In this document: positions 1-6,554 of the stretch, piece after piece
How positions within the stretch are numbered: position 1 is the stretch's first letter
How the letters are laid out: each line of letters begins with the position of its first letter
Source: an uncultured Eubacterium sp.
GTDB lineage: Bacteria > Bacillota > Clostridia > Lachnospirales > Lachnospiraceae
DNA length: 11,738 nucleotides
NCBI GenBank assembly: GCA_904502145.1
Contig: CAJGDH010000037.1
Coordinates: 1-11,738 of the forward strand
Direction of reading: 5' to 3'
Translations under genes and position numbers: made by a program
Notes under the pieces: generated by a model
The model's input: only the letters and a program-made list of their open reading frames with translations
Told to the model about the DNA's origin: nothing
The model's database searches: none

Positions 1-1
1 C

Positions 2-1093
2 ACTCCCTGCCTCAATGCCCTGATCAAAAATGATTCCTTTTATTTTGACCGGTTTTATTCCACCACGGGTGTGGGAAATACCTGTGACGCGGAATTTGCC
101 ACCCTCAACAGCCTTTATGCCAACGACGAGAGGGAGTGCTACCGGAGATATGTGGACAACACCTTTGACGGCCTGCCCTGGATGCTCCGCAGGGAAGGGT
201 ATTCCACCATGGCCTTTCACGGCTATATCAAGACCTTCTGGAACCGGGAGGAAGCCTACAAAAACCAGGGGATCCAGCACTTCTATTCCCAGGAAGAGCT
301 GGACCTGACCGAGGTTTCCGGATTCGGCCTTACGGACAAGGAAATGTTCCGGCAGGCCGTGGACATCCTGAAAACCAAGGCGGAACCTTTCTTCGGGTTC
401 ACGATCACTCTGACCAACCATATCCCCTACGATATGCCCCAGGGTCTGGCAAGCCTGAAGCTTTTAAAGGAGGACGAGGGAACCATGTTCGGCAGGTATC
501 TCCAGACGGTGCGCTATACCGATGAAGCCATCGGTGAACTCATCAACCGGCTGAAGGAAGCCGGCCTGTATGACCATACCATGATCGTCATCTACGGGGA
601 CCATCAGGGACTCAACAAGGAGACCTATGATGTCAAGCTCAGTATGACGGATTACCTGGGCAAGGAATACGATTTTGAGGAGATGCTGAAGGTACCCCTG
701 ATCATCCATGTTCCGGGACTGGGGGACCATAAGACAGTGACCACCGTGGGGGGCCAGGTGGACACCGCCCCCACCATCGCCAATCTCATGGGCCTGACCT
801 TCAGCCAGCCCTATCAGTTCGGCCATGACCTGCTTAATACAAAGGAAGGCTTCATCGCCCAGATCTCCTATATCGGCAAGGGGTCCTTCATCGACGGGAC
901 CGGCGATATGATCTATGCCATCGGCAAGGACGGTACCGTGGAGAACGGTAGGGTCATACGTATCCCCGACGGGGAACCCATGAACTTAAACCTCCCCCTC
1001 TGCGAGGAAAACAGCCGGAGGGCGGTGGACCTGATCGACCTTTGCGGCCAGGTGCTGGACCACAACATGATCGCCGACCATGTTACCCATTGA
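2..1093 (+). CDS. LTA synthase-like sulfatase-family protein, C-terminal part (5' end outside window)
   Basis: The frame is open from base 2 with no start, so 363 C-terminal residues are visible and the membrane-spanning N-terminus lies upstream. Seen (window numbering): GNTCDAEF at residues 25-32, matching the GxTSDxEF segment that holds the nucleophilic Thr of LtaS-type phosphoglycerol transferases (T27 here); TNHIPY at 138-143, matching the family's GHxPY; YGDH at 198-201, matching the metal-binding Asp-His; and VDTAPTIANLMG at 253-264, typical of the sulfatase fold (PF00884). By family, such proteins are membrane-anchored with an extracellular metal-dependent domain that transfers phosphoglycerol from phosphatidylglycerol or modifies cell-surface polymers. 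Whether this one makes lipoteichoic acid cannot be told from this part. A sulfatase-fold transferase is near certain; the exact substrate is not. A GTG at 71 is an internal codon, because homologous sequence continues upstream of it. Confidence 0.87.
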   Translation, partial: TPCLNALIKNDSFYFDRFYSTTGVGNTCDAEFATLNSLYANDERECYRRYVDNTFDGLPWMLRREGYSTMAFHGYIKTFWNREEAYKNQGIQHFYSQEELDLTEVSGFGLTDKEMFRQAVDILKTKAEPFFGFTITLTNHIPYDMPQGLASLKLLKEDEGTMFGRYLQTVRYTDEAIGELINRLKEAGLYDHTMIVIYGDHQGLNKETYDVKLSMTDYLGKEYDFEEMLKVPLIIHVPGLGDHKTVTTVGGQVDTAPTIANLMGLTFSQPYQFGHDLLNTKEGFIAQISYIGKGSFIDGTGDMIYAIGKDGTVENGRVIRIPDGEPMNLNLPLCEENSRRAVDLIDLCGQVLDHNMIADHVTH

Positions 1094-1109
1094 CCCGGGT
1101 GAGAATTCC

Positions 1110-1138
1110 TTGACAGAACGGCGGAAATTTGTTATTTA
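1110..1138 (+). promoter_or_regulatory. Probable sigma-A promoter for argF
   Basis: A perfect -35 hexamer TTGACA (1110-1115) is followed after 17 bp by a weak -10, TATTTA (1133-1138), in an AT-rich stretch. TTGTTA occurs twice 18 bp apart (1129-1134 and 1147-1152) and could be part of an operator. No convincing ARG box of the TGAATA-N-TATTCA type was found. The -35 is clear; the -10 is a guess. Confidence 0.45.
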
Positions 1139-1177
1139 TTAATTTATTGTTACACCATTCCGGGAAGGAGAGAAAAG

Positions 1178-2164
1178 ATGAATCTTAAAGGACGAAGTTT
1201 CCTGACTCTGCTTGATTTTACCAGGGAGGAGATCCGCTATCTTCTCGATCTTGCTCATGAGCTGAAAGCGAAGAAGAAGAGGGGAGAGACGGGAGACACA
1301 CTGAAAGGAAAAAACATTGTCCTGATTTTTGATAAATCATCCACCAGAACCAGATGCTCTTTTGAAGTCGGTGCTGCCGATGAAGGGGCACATATCACCT
1401 ACCTTTCCAATTCCCACATGAATAAGAAGGAATCCCTGGAGGACACTGCCAGGGTCTTCGGCAGGATGTTCGACGGCATCGAGTACCGTGGCTACGGTCA
1501 GGATATCGTGGAAGACCTGGCGAAATATTCCGGAGTTCCGGTGTGGAACGGACTTACCGATGTGGATCATCCCACTCAGGTTCTGGCGGACTTCATGACC
1601 ATGGAAGAACACCTGGACAAGCCCCTTGAGGAGATGAATCTCACCTTTGTGGGAGACCTCTCGGATAATGTCATGTACGCGCTGATGTACGGAAGCGCCA
1701 TCATGGGTGTGAATTTCAAAGCCGTCGGCCCTGCCGAAACGGTCTGTGATCCTGAGGTACTGAAGGTATCCCTGGCCCTTGCCGAAAAGAGCGGGGCTAA
1801 GATCAGCATCTCCCATGATCCGGAGGATGTGAAGGGATCGGATGTGATCTATACCGACATCTGGGTCAGCATGGGTGAGGCCGAGGAACTCTATCCGGTT
1901 AGAGTGGCAGCTCTGACCCCCTTTAGGGTGACCCGCAAGATGATGGAAGATACCGGCAATGAGGGATGTCTGTTTATGCACTGCCTCCCTGCCTACCATG
2001 ATTTCCGTACGGAAGTCGCCGTGGATATGCGGAACCGTCTGGGTCTGGATATCCGTGAGGTGGAGGATGAAGTATTCCGCTCTGCCAATTCGGTGGTCTT
2101 CGACGAGGCGGAAAACCGTATGCATTCCATCAAAGCGGTGATGGTTGCGACCCTGGGAAGATAG
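1178..2164 (+). CDS. argF: Ornithine carbamoyltransferase
   Basis: This 328-residue cytoplasmic enzyme transfers the carbamoyl group from carbamoyl phosphate to ornithine, giving citrulline, the sixth step of arginine synthesis; the catabolic paralogue ArcB runs the reverse in the arginine deiminase pathway. Seen: the carbamoyl-phosphate loop STRTR at residues 55-59, KESLEDTARVFGRM at 84-97, HPTQ at 131-134, the ornithine-closing SMG loop at 231-233, and HCLP at 268-271 with the active-site Cys. Length matches the family (about 310-335). The ATG is preceded by a strong GGAAGGAG site about 8 nt upstream. It is the first gene of a run into birA (4-nt gap). No other arginine gene is in the window, so anabolic argF is preferred over arcB only because no arcA or arcC neighbour is seen. 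Confidence 0.95.
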   Translation: MNLKGRSFLTLLDFTREEIRYLLDLAHELKAKKKRGETGDTLKGKNIVLIFDKSSTRTRCSFEVGAADEGAHITYLSNSHMNKKESLEDTARVFGRMFDGIEYRGYGQDIVEDLAKYSGVPVWNGLTDVDHPTQVLADFMTMEEHLDKPLEEMNLTFVGDLSDNVMYALMYGSAIMGVNFKAVGPAETVCDPEVLKVSLALAEKSGAKISISHDPEDVKGSDVIYTDIWVSMGEAEELYPVRVAALTPFRVTRKMMEDTGNEGCLFMHCLPAYHDFRTEVAVDMRNRLGLDIREVEDEVFRSANSVVFDEAENRMHSIKAVMVATLGR

Positions 2165-2168
2165 AGGG

Positions 2169-3149
2169 ATGAAAGAGAAGATACTTCAGATATTATCGGA
2201 AGAGGAAGGATATGTCTCCGGACAGGAGATCTGCGGAAGGCTGGGTGTCAGCCGGACTGCCGTCTGGAAATGGCTTAAGAAGCTGCGGGAGGAAGGATAC
2301 GAGATCGAATCCCAGACCCGCAAAGGATACCGCCTTCTGGGCAGGCCGGATATTCTCAGCGCTGAGGAGATCAGGCGCTTTTTGCCGGAGGGCATTCTCC
2401 CCGGCCGGCTTGAAGTCTTCCCGGTGACCGATTCCACCAACGAGGAAGCAAAAAGAGCCTACGCTGCGGGATTTCCTGACAGGAGCCTCTTCGTGGCGGA
2501 CCAGCAGACGGCGGGCAAGGGCAGGAGAGGAAGAAACTGGAATTCTCCCAGGGGGAAGGATGTCTTCTTCAGCTTTCTCCTGAGACCGGATATCCCCCCG
2601 GAGTGTGCCTCCATGCTCACCCTGATCGCCGCCCTGGCAGGAGTCAGGGCCCTCTCAAAACAGGCGGAAGCGGATTACCGGATCAAGTGGCCCAACGATA
2701 TCGTCCTGGGCGGAAGGAAGATCTGCGGTATCCTGACGGAGATGGGTGCCGACATGGACCGGGTCCACTATGTGGTTCCCGGGATCGGCTTCAATCTGAA
2801 CCGCACCGAGTTCCCGGAGGAGATCCGTTCATTTGCGGGCTCGGTATATCTGGAGACAGGACAGAAGATCTGCAGGTCACGCCTTGTGGCGGACTATGTT
2901 GTGGAATTTATGAGGAGATATGAAGTCTTCCTCAAAGCTCCGGACCTGTCGTCTTTTATGGAAGAATACAATGCCTGCCTGATCAACGCGGGGCAGGAGG
3001 TCTGCCTGATACGCAGAGGCGAGAAGATCCGGCGGACGGCTCTCGGGATCAACGAGAGAGGGGAACTGCTGGTGAGGGACCGGGAGGGACAGATCGAGAC
3101 GGTGTTTTCCGGCGAGGTCTCTGTCCGCGGCCTCTACGGTTACGTGTAA
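2169..3149 (+). CDS. birA: Bifunctional biotin-protein ligase / biotin operon repressor
   Basis: BirA activates biotin with ATP to biotinyl-5'-AMP and attaches it to the acceptor lysine of biotin carboxylases; two-domain members also repress biotin synthesis or uptake genes. Seen in 326 residues: an N-terminal winged helix-turn-helix at about 1-60 (CGRLGVSRTAVWKWLKKLR at 22-40), the start of the catalytic domain at DSTNEEA (88-94), the biotinyl-AMP loop GKGRRGRNW (116-124), KWPND (173-177) with the catalytic-type Lys, GIGFNLN (205-211), and a C-terminal SH3-like end (VFSGEVSVRGLYGYV, 312-326). The ATG at 2169 is chosen because the HTH begins normally there; GGGAAG at 2155-2160 can serve as ribosome binding site. 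An in-frame TTG at 2145 inside argF would add eight residues with no family match. The HTH implies the regulatory class, though no biotin genes are nearby. Confidence 0.95.
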   Translation: MKEKILQILSEEEGYVSGQEICGRLGVSRTAVWKWLKKLREEGYEIESQTRKGYRLLGRPDILSAEEIRRFLPEGILPGRLEVFPVTDSTNEEAKRAYAAGFPDRSLFVADQQTAGKGRRGRNWNSPRGKDVFFSFLLRPDIPPECASMLTLIAALAGVRALSKQAEADYRIKWPNDIVLGGRKICGILTEMGADMDRVHYVVPGIGFNLNRTEFPEEIRSFAGSVYLETGQKICRSRLVADYVVEFMRRYEVFLKAPDLSSFMEEYNACLINAGQEVCLIRRGEKIRRTALGINERGELLVRDREGQIETVFSGEVSVRGLYGYV

Positions 3150-3153
3150 GGAG
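3149..3153 (+). promoter_or_regulatory. Ribosome binding site that decides the start of the 111-residue gene
   Basis: AGGAG overlaps the birA stop. It abuts the ATG at 3154 with no spacing, but lies 9 nt before the ATG at 3163. Ribosome spacing rules therefore favour 3163. Confidence 0.6.
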
Positions 3154-3162
3154 ATGGGACGG

Positions 3163-3498
3163 ATGTTTGATGAAAAAACGATTTTGTGCGGTGCCAGCCG
3201 TTATGAACAGCTATTCTATTTCAATCCGGAGTTTGATCAGCTTCCCAAGGAGGTAAAACAGGAACTGCAGATCATGTGTGTCCTTTTTACCGAGGAAGTA
3301 GGGGGGATCCTCAGACTGGAATTCGACGAGGAAGGCAGCCTGCAGCTGGCGGTGGAAGCCAGGGAGGATGACCTGCTTTTCGACGAGATCGGCAGTGTTC
3401 TTAAAATAAAAGAGATCCGGAAGGAAAAAAGAGAGTTATTGGAGAGTCTTGAGACCTATTACCACGTGTTCTGCCAGGATGGCGGAAGTCGTGCATAG
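3163..3498 (+). CDS. Small acidic protein of unknown function (possibly the DUF6145 family)
   Basis: No function is recognised. The 111-residue product is acidic and soluble, with no signal peptide, membrane segment, cysteine metal cluster or nucleotide-binding motif. Its N-terminal half contains an aromatic patch (YEQLFYFNPEF, residues 15-25) and a likely helix (LPKEVKQELQIMCVLFTEE). The middle looks like beta strands (GILRLEFDEEGSLQLAVEA), and the end is a charged helix (IKEIRKEKRELLESLETYYHVF). It sits between birA (13-nt gap) and coaX (26-nt gap) in the same run, so it is probably co-transcribed with biotin and CoA genes. From memory, Lachnospiraceae carry a small conserved protein at this position annotated DUF6145; that label is unverified. 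The start at 3163 is chosen on RBS spacing; 3154 would add MGR. Confidence 0.8.
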   Translation: MFDEKTILCGASRYEQLFYFNPEFDQLPKEVKQELQIMCVLFTEEVGGILRLEFDEEGSLQLAVEAREDDLLFDEIGSVLKIKEIRKEKRELLESLETYYHVFCQDGGSRA

Positions 3499-3524
3499 TC
3501 CCGGTATCTCCGGAGGAGGAGAAA

Positions 3525-4292
3525 ATGTTAATTGGAATTGATATTGGTAATACGGACTTTACGATCGGATTCTTTCAGGGGTCAAAGCTTCTGGATACTT
3601 TCCGTATGAGGTCCAAGAGCAAGAAGACATCGGATGAGTACGGGATGTTCCTGCTCGATGCATTAAAATACCGGGGCTACAATGTCAAGGATGTGGAGGA
3701 TGTCATCATTTCCTCTGTAGTTCCTGATGTGATGCATTCATTTACCAGTGCATTTATCAAATTTTTCAATCTTAGACCGATCATCGTCGGCCCCGGGGTA
3801 AAGACCGGGATAAAGATCAAGACAAACAATCCGAAGGAGACCGGCGCGGACCGTATCGTCGACGGCGTGGCAGCCTACACACTGTACGGCGGCCCCGTGA
3901 TCGTCATCGATTTCGGCACGGCCACAACCTACGATGTCGTCTCTCCCGACGGGGAATTCCTGGGGGGTGTGATCACCCTTGGACTGGGCTCCGCGGTCAA
4001 GGTCCTCAGTGAACAGGCAGCCAAGCTCCCTGAGATCGAGATCCGCAAGACCAAGAAGATCGTGGGCAAGGATACCGTATCCGCCATGCAGGCAGGGTCC
4101 TTCTACGGTTATATCGGGCAGACGGAGTACATTGTCCGCAAACTGAAGGAGGAGACCGGATACAAGGATGCCCTCGTGGTGGCTACCGGAGGTCTCGGAC
4201 GTATGGTTTCCGAGGAGACGACCTGTATCGACCATTACGACCAGAACCTTACCCTGAAGGGTCTCCAGATCATTTATGCCAAGCAGAAATGA
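3525..4292 (+). CDS. coaX: Type III pantothenate kinase
   Basis: CoaX phosphorylates pantothenate, the first step of coenzyme A synthesis. It has the ASKHA (actin/hexokinase-like) fold and typically needs a monovalent cation and resists CoA feedback inhibition. Seen in 255 residues (the usual length): the N-terminal phosphate loop DIGNT at 6-10, GADRIVDG at 107-114 with the pantothenate-site Asp and Arg, the second phosphate motif DFGTATTYD at 129-137, GGVITLGLG at 147-155, and a C-terminal ATGGLG at 220-225. An excellent GGAGGAGGAG site precedes the ATG. One oddity: most relatives read GG-x-I-x-P-G in the loop at 147-153, whereas here the Pro position is Leu (L152). Its stop overlaps a possible dusB start (ATGA at 4289-4292). 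Confidence 0.95.
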   Translation: MLIGIDIGNTDFTIGFFQGSKLLDTFRMRSKSKKTSDEYGMFLLDALKYRGYNVKDVEDVIISSVVPDVMHSFTSAFIKFFNLRPIIVGPGVKTGIKIKTNNPKETGADRIVDGVAAYTLYGGPVIVIDFGTATTYDVVSPDGEFLGGVITLGLGSAVKVLSEQAAKLPEIEIRKTKKIVGKDTVSAMQAGSFYGYIGQTEYIVRKLKEETGYKDALVVATGGLGRMVSEETTCIDHYDQNLTLKGLQIIYAKQK

Positions 4293-4312
4293 TCCGGAAC
4301 AGGATGATTACA

Positions 4313-5311
4313 ATGAATAAAACTAAAGAGATATACGGGGTGGAATTCCCCGTATTTTTAGCGCCCATGGCAGGGATCACCGACATTCCTTTCCGCCTTT
4401 TGTGCAAGGAGCAGGGCTGTGATGTGATGGTCACGGAGATGGTGAGTGCCAAAGCGATCTATTACGGAAATAAAAATACAATCCCCCTCATGGCTGTCCG
4501 AAGGGAAGAAGCCCCCATAGGGATCCAGCTCTTCGGGTCCGAGCCTGAACTGATGGGAGAGATGGCGGCGAAGATCGAGGGAAAGGGGTTTGCCTTTATC
4601 GAGATCAACATGGGCTGCCCTGTCCCCAAGATCGTCAACAACAGGGAGGGGTCCGCTCTCATGCTTCAGCCTGACCTGGCGTCCCGCATCGTATCCTCAG
4701 TGGTATCCAGGGTCAGCCTTCCCGTGACGGTGAAGATCAGGAGGGGATTTGATCAGGACCACCTCAATGCGGTGGAGTTTGCCAGGATGCTGGAGGACAG
4801 CGGCGCTTCCGCCATCACGGTCCATCCCAGGACCAGGGACCAGTACTATCACGGAAGGGCAGACTGGGAGACCATCAGACAGGTAAAGGAAAACGTGTCC
4901 GTTCCCGTGATCGGCAACGGGGATATCTTCTGTGCCGAAGATGCCCTGCGGATGAGGGAGGAGACCGGATGTGACGGCCTTATGATCGGCCGGGGCGCAA
5001 AGGGCAATCCCTGGATATTCCGTGAGGTGAAGGCAGCCCTTGAGGGAAGGGAGATCCCATGCAGACCGGACCGGGAGGAAGTGACGAAAATGCTGCTTCG
5101 GCATGCAGCCCTGAGTGTGAAGGTCAAGGGAGAGTATACGGGGATCAGGGAGATGCGTAAGCATACGGCCTGGTATACCACCGGTATGCACGGGTCCGCC
5201 AGACTGCGGGATGCCGTAAACCAGGTGACGACGTACCGGGAGCTTGAAGACCTGCTTCTGGGCAATCTTCACGGACCGGAAGAGAGGCAGGATCAGGCAT
5301 TCAGATCCTAA
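4313..5311 (+). CDS. dusB: tRNA-dihydrouridine synthase, DusB type
   Basis: This FMN- and NADPH-dependent enzyme reduces specific uridines of the tRNA D-loop to dihydrouridine. Seen (332 residues from 4313): the FMN-binding opening LAPMAGITDIPFR at 16-28, the catalytic loop NMGCPVPKIV at 99-108 with active-site C102, the FMN-contacting Lys in VKIRRGFD (140-147), HPRTRDQYYHGRADW at 171-185, GNGDIF at 201-206, and GLMIGRGAKGNPWIF at 222-236, which closes the TIM barrel. A C-terminal helical RNA-binding region follows. Start choice: the ATG at 4289 overlaps the coaX stop but has no ribosome binding site; the ATG at 4313 has AGGA 8 nt upstream and puts the barrel about 15 residues in, as usual. 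The neighbourhood coaX-dusB-greA is common in Clostridia. The DusB subfamily is preferred on the HGRADW block and gene order. Confidence 0.93.
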   Translation: MNKTKEIYGVEFPVFLAPMAGITDIPFRLLCKEQGCDVMVTEMVSAKAIYYGNKNTIPLMAVRREEAPIGIQLFGSEPELMGEMAAKIEGKGFAFIEINMGCPVPKIVNNREGSALMLQPDLASRIVSSVVSRVSLPVTVKIRRGFDQDHLNAVEFARMLEDSGASAITVHPRTRDQYYHGRADWETIRQVKENVSVPVIGNGDIFCAEDALRMREETGCDGLMIGRGAKGNPWIFREVKAALEGREIPCRPDREEVTKMLLRHAALSVKVKGEYTGIREMRKHTAWYTTGMHGSARLRDAVNQVTTYRELEDLLLGNLHGPEERQDQAFRS

Positions 5312-5324
5312 TCCCTGACTGATG

Positions 5325-5353
5325 TTGACATCTGCAGGGACTTATATTATAAT
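5325..5353 (+). promoter_or_regulatory. Perfect-consensus sigma-A promoter for greA
   Basis: TTGACA (5325-5330), exactly 17 bp, then TATAAT (5348-5353). Both hexamers and the spacing match the vegetative consensus. Transcription would start near 5360, giving a leader of about 60 nt. It lies in the dusB-greA gap, so greA can be expressed independently of the upstream run. Confidence 0.88.
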
Positions 5354-5419
5354 CATTACTCATGAATAGATGCCAAACCGTTTTCGGTGGCTGTGGGAAA
5401 GAAAGGTGTGGACATAAAT

Positions 5420-5905
5420 ATGGATTCGAAAAAGCATATACTTACCAGTAAAGGCATGGCAGCTCTGGAAGAGGAACTCCAGGAGCTGAAAGTCGTCAGA
5501 AGAAAAGAGATCGCACAGAAGATCAAGGAAGCCAGGGAGCAGGGGGATCTCTCCGAGAACGCGGAGTACGATGCTGCCAAGGATGAACAAAGGGCGATCG
5601 AAACGAGGATCGAGGAGCTGGAGAAGATCATCAAGAACTCCGAGGTCATCAGCGAAGACAATATGGATCACACGGTTGTCAATATCGGAAGCACCGTCGA
5701 ATTCTACGACAGGTCTTACGATGAGATCATCTCCTATACCATCGTAGGTTCCACCGAGTCCAATATCATCAAGGGACTCATCTCCAACGAATCACCTTTG
5801 GGCGCAGCTCTTATCGGCTCCAGAGTGGGTGAGGTCGTTGAGGTGGAAGGACCGGAAGGGATCAACCAGTACGAGATCCGCAATATCACCAGACCCGAGC
5901 TGTAG
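5420..5905 (+). CDS. greA: Transcription elongation factor GreA
   Basis: GreA enters the RNA polymerase secondary channel and stimulates cleavage of backtracked transcripts, restarting stalled complexes. Seen in 161 residues (family about 157-160): an N-terminal antiparallel coiled coil at about 10-76 whose tip is GDLSENAEY (42-50), with the acidic residues D43 and E46 that act at the polymerase active site, and a C-terminal FKBP-like domain at about 84-161 with the hallmark ISNESPLGAALIG (121-133) and VGEVVEVEGPEG (136-147). The start at 5420 gives the family N-terminus (MDSKKHILTSKGM), with AAAGGTG at 5402-5408 as a somewhat distant ribosome binding site. A GTG at 5387 in frame would add 11 residues without family support. 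It has its own promoter and a terminator directly after. In many relatives lysS follows greA; here it does not. Confidence 0.96.
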   Translation: MDSKKHILTSKGMAALEEELQELKVVRRKEIAQKIKEAREQGDLSENAEYDAAKDEQRAIETRIEELEKIIKNSEVISEDNMDHTVVNIGSTVEFYDRSYDEIISYTIVGSTESNIIKGLISNESPLGAALIGSRVGEVVEVEGPEGINQYEIRNITRPEL

Positions 5906-5916
5906 GACAGACTGCC

Positions 5917-5983
5917 GGCCGGCTCCCGGAAGAAAGTGACAAAAGATCATTTTTTTCCGGGAACCGGCCTTTTTTTGTTTTTT
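5917..5983 (+). terminator. Strong rho-independent terminator after greA
   Basis: A GC-rich stem pairs 5917-5931 (GGCCGGCTCCCGGAA) with 5955-5969 (TTCCGGGAACCGGCC), 14 of 15 positions, extendable inward by a few A-T and G-U pairs. It is followed at once by seven T, a G and six more T (5970-5983). It ends the greA transcript and separates it from the c-di-AMP gene cluster. Confidence 0.93.
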
Positions 5984-6039
5984 ACGACCATTTATTGCCC
6001 TTCTTCCTTCTTATGAGGGCAAAACCCGTCCTGTTGGTG

Positions 6040-6069
6040 TTGTTTTTCCCCCGGGAAACATGTTATACT
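6040..6069 (+). promoter_or_regulatory. Probable extended -10 promoter of the cdaA cluster
   Basis: TGTTATACT (6061-6069) is an extended -10 (TG at 6061-6062, hexamer TATACT at 6064-6069). A weak -35, TTGTTT (6040-6045), lies 18 bp upstream. It follows the greA terminator and precedes the first gene by about 50 nt, so it is the natural start of the 6120-11321 transcript. Confidence 0.6.
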
Positions 6070-6119
6070 ATTATTCGGATATGTATAAATAATCTGCGAT
6101 TTGTTTAAGGAGCAGCCAC

Positions 6120-6554
6120 ATGATCGACATCAAAAAGGTCAGACTGATGACCAGGGTTTCCCTCTATGAGAACAGTCAGGGGAAAAAGGATATCAAAATG
6201 AACCGGTGCAGACAGAGCACCTACGTCACCCTCAAGGTGATCGAGAGTGTCCTCTGCATCACGATCGCTTTCGTTCTGTGCGCGGGATTGTATTCCATGC
6301 GTTATTTTTCCGAGATCGTCACAGAAGGGTTTGCGGTTTTCCGGGATACGGCGATCCATCTGCTGATCATTTACCTGGTCATCCTGGTGTTCGGCATGTT
6401 TATGACCTTTTTTTACTACAGAGAAAAATACAGGAAGGCCCACGACAGGATCGTGGCTTACGACAAGGATCTTGCCAGGCTGGAGTCATATATGAATGAC
6501 GGGTCCGGGACTCCGGAATACAGCAGTTTAGTGGAAGAGGAAGAAGAATTATGA
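6120..6554 (+). CDS. Small two-helix membrane protein of unknown function, upstream of the cdaA cluster
   Basis: No family is recognised. The 144-residue product has a basic, hydrophilic N-terminus (1-36), a first membrane segment at about 37-58 (ending FVLCAGLYSM), a short loop, a second membrane segment at about 78-99 (LLIIYLVILVFGMFMTFFYY), and a charged tail (100-144) with a helical, coiled-coil-like part (REKYRKAHDRIVAYDKDLARLESYM) ending in a run of glutamates. By the positive-inside rule both ends are probably cytoplasmic. The start at 6120 is set by AAGGAG at 6107-6112, 7 nt away. Its stop overlaps the next start (ATGA at 6551-6554), so the two products are probably translationally coupled and may act together. 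The link to c-di-AMP is inferred from position only. Confidence 0.85.
   Translation: MIDIKKVRLMTRVSLYENSQGKKDIKMNRCRQSTYVTLKVIESVLCITIAFVLCAGLYSMRYFSEIVTEGFAVFRDTAIHLLIIYLVILVFGMFMTFFYYREKYRKAHDRIVAYDKDLARLESYMNDGSGTPEYSSLVEEEEEL

Noticed and set aside
1094..1177. ARG box or riboswitch upstream of argF
   Set aside because: The 84-nt gap is too short for a known riboswitch, and no half-site pair matching the arginine operator consensus was found.
1337..2125. Open frame on the - strand (262 codons) opposite argF
   Set aside because: argF is certain on the + strand. The antisense product is His-rich, without motif or start signals.
5995..6022. 7-bp inverted repeat TTGCCCT / AGGGCAA with 14-nt loop after the greA terminator
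   Set aside because: No T-run follows on either strand and it lies upstream of the -35, so it is not a terminator. It is too short to call an operator without conservation data.
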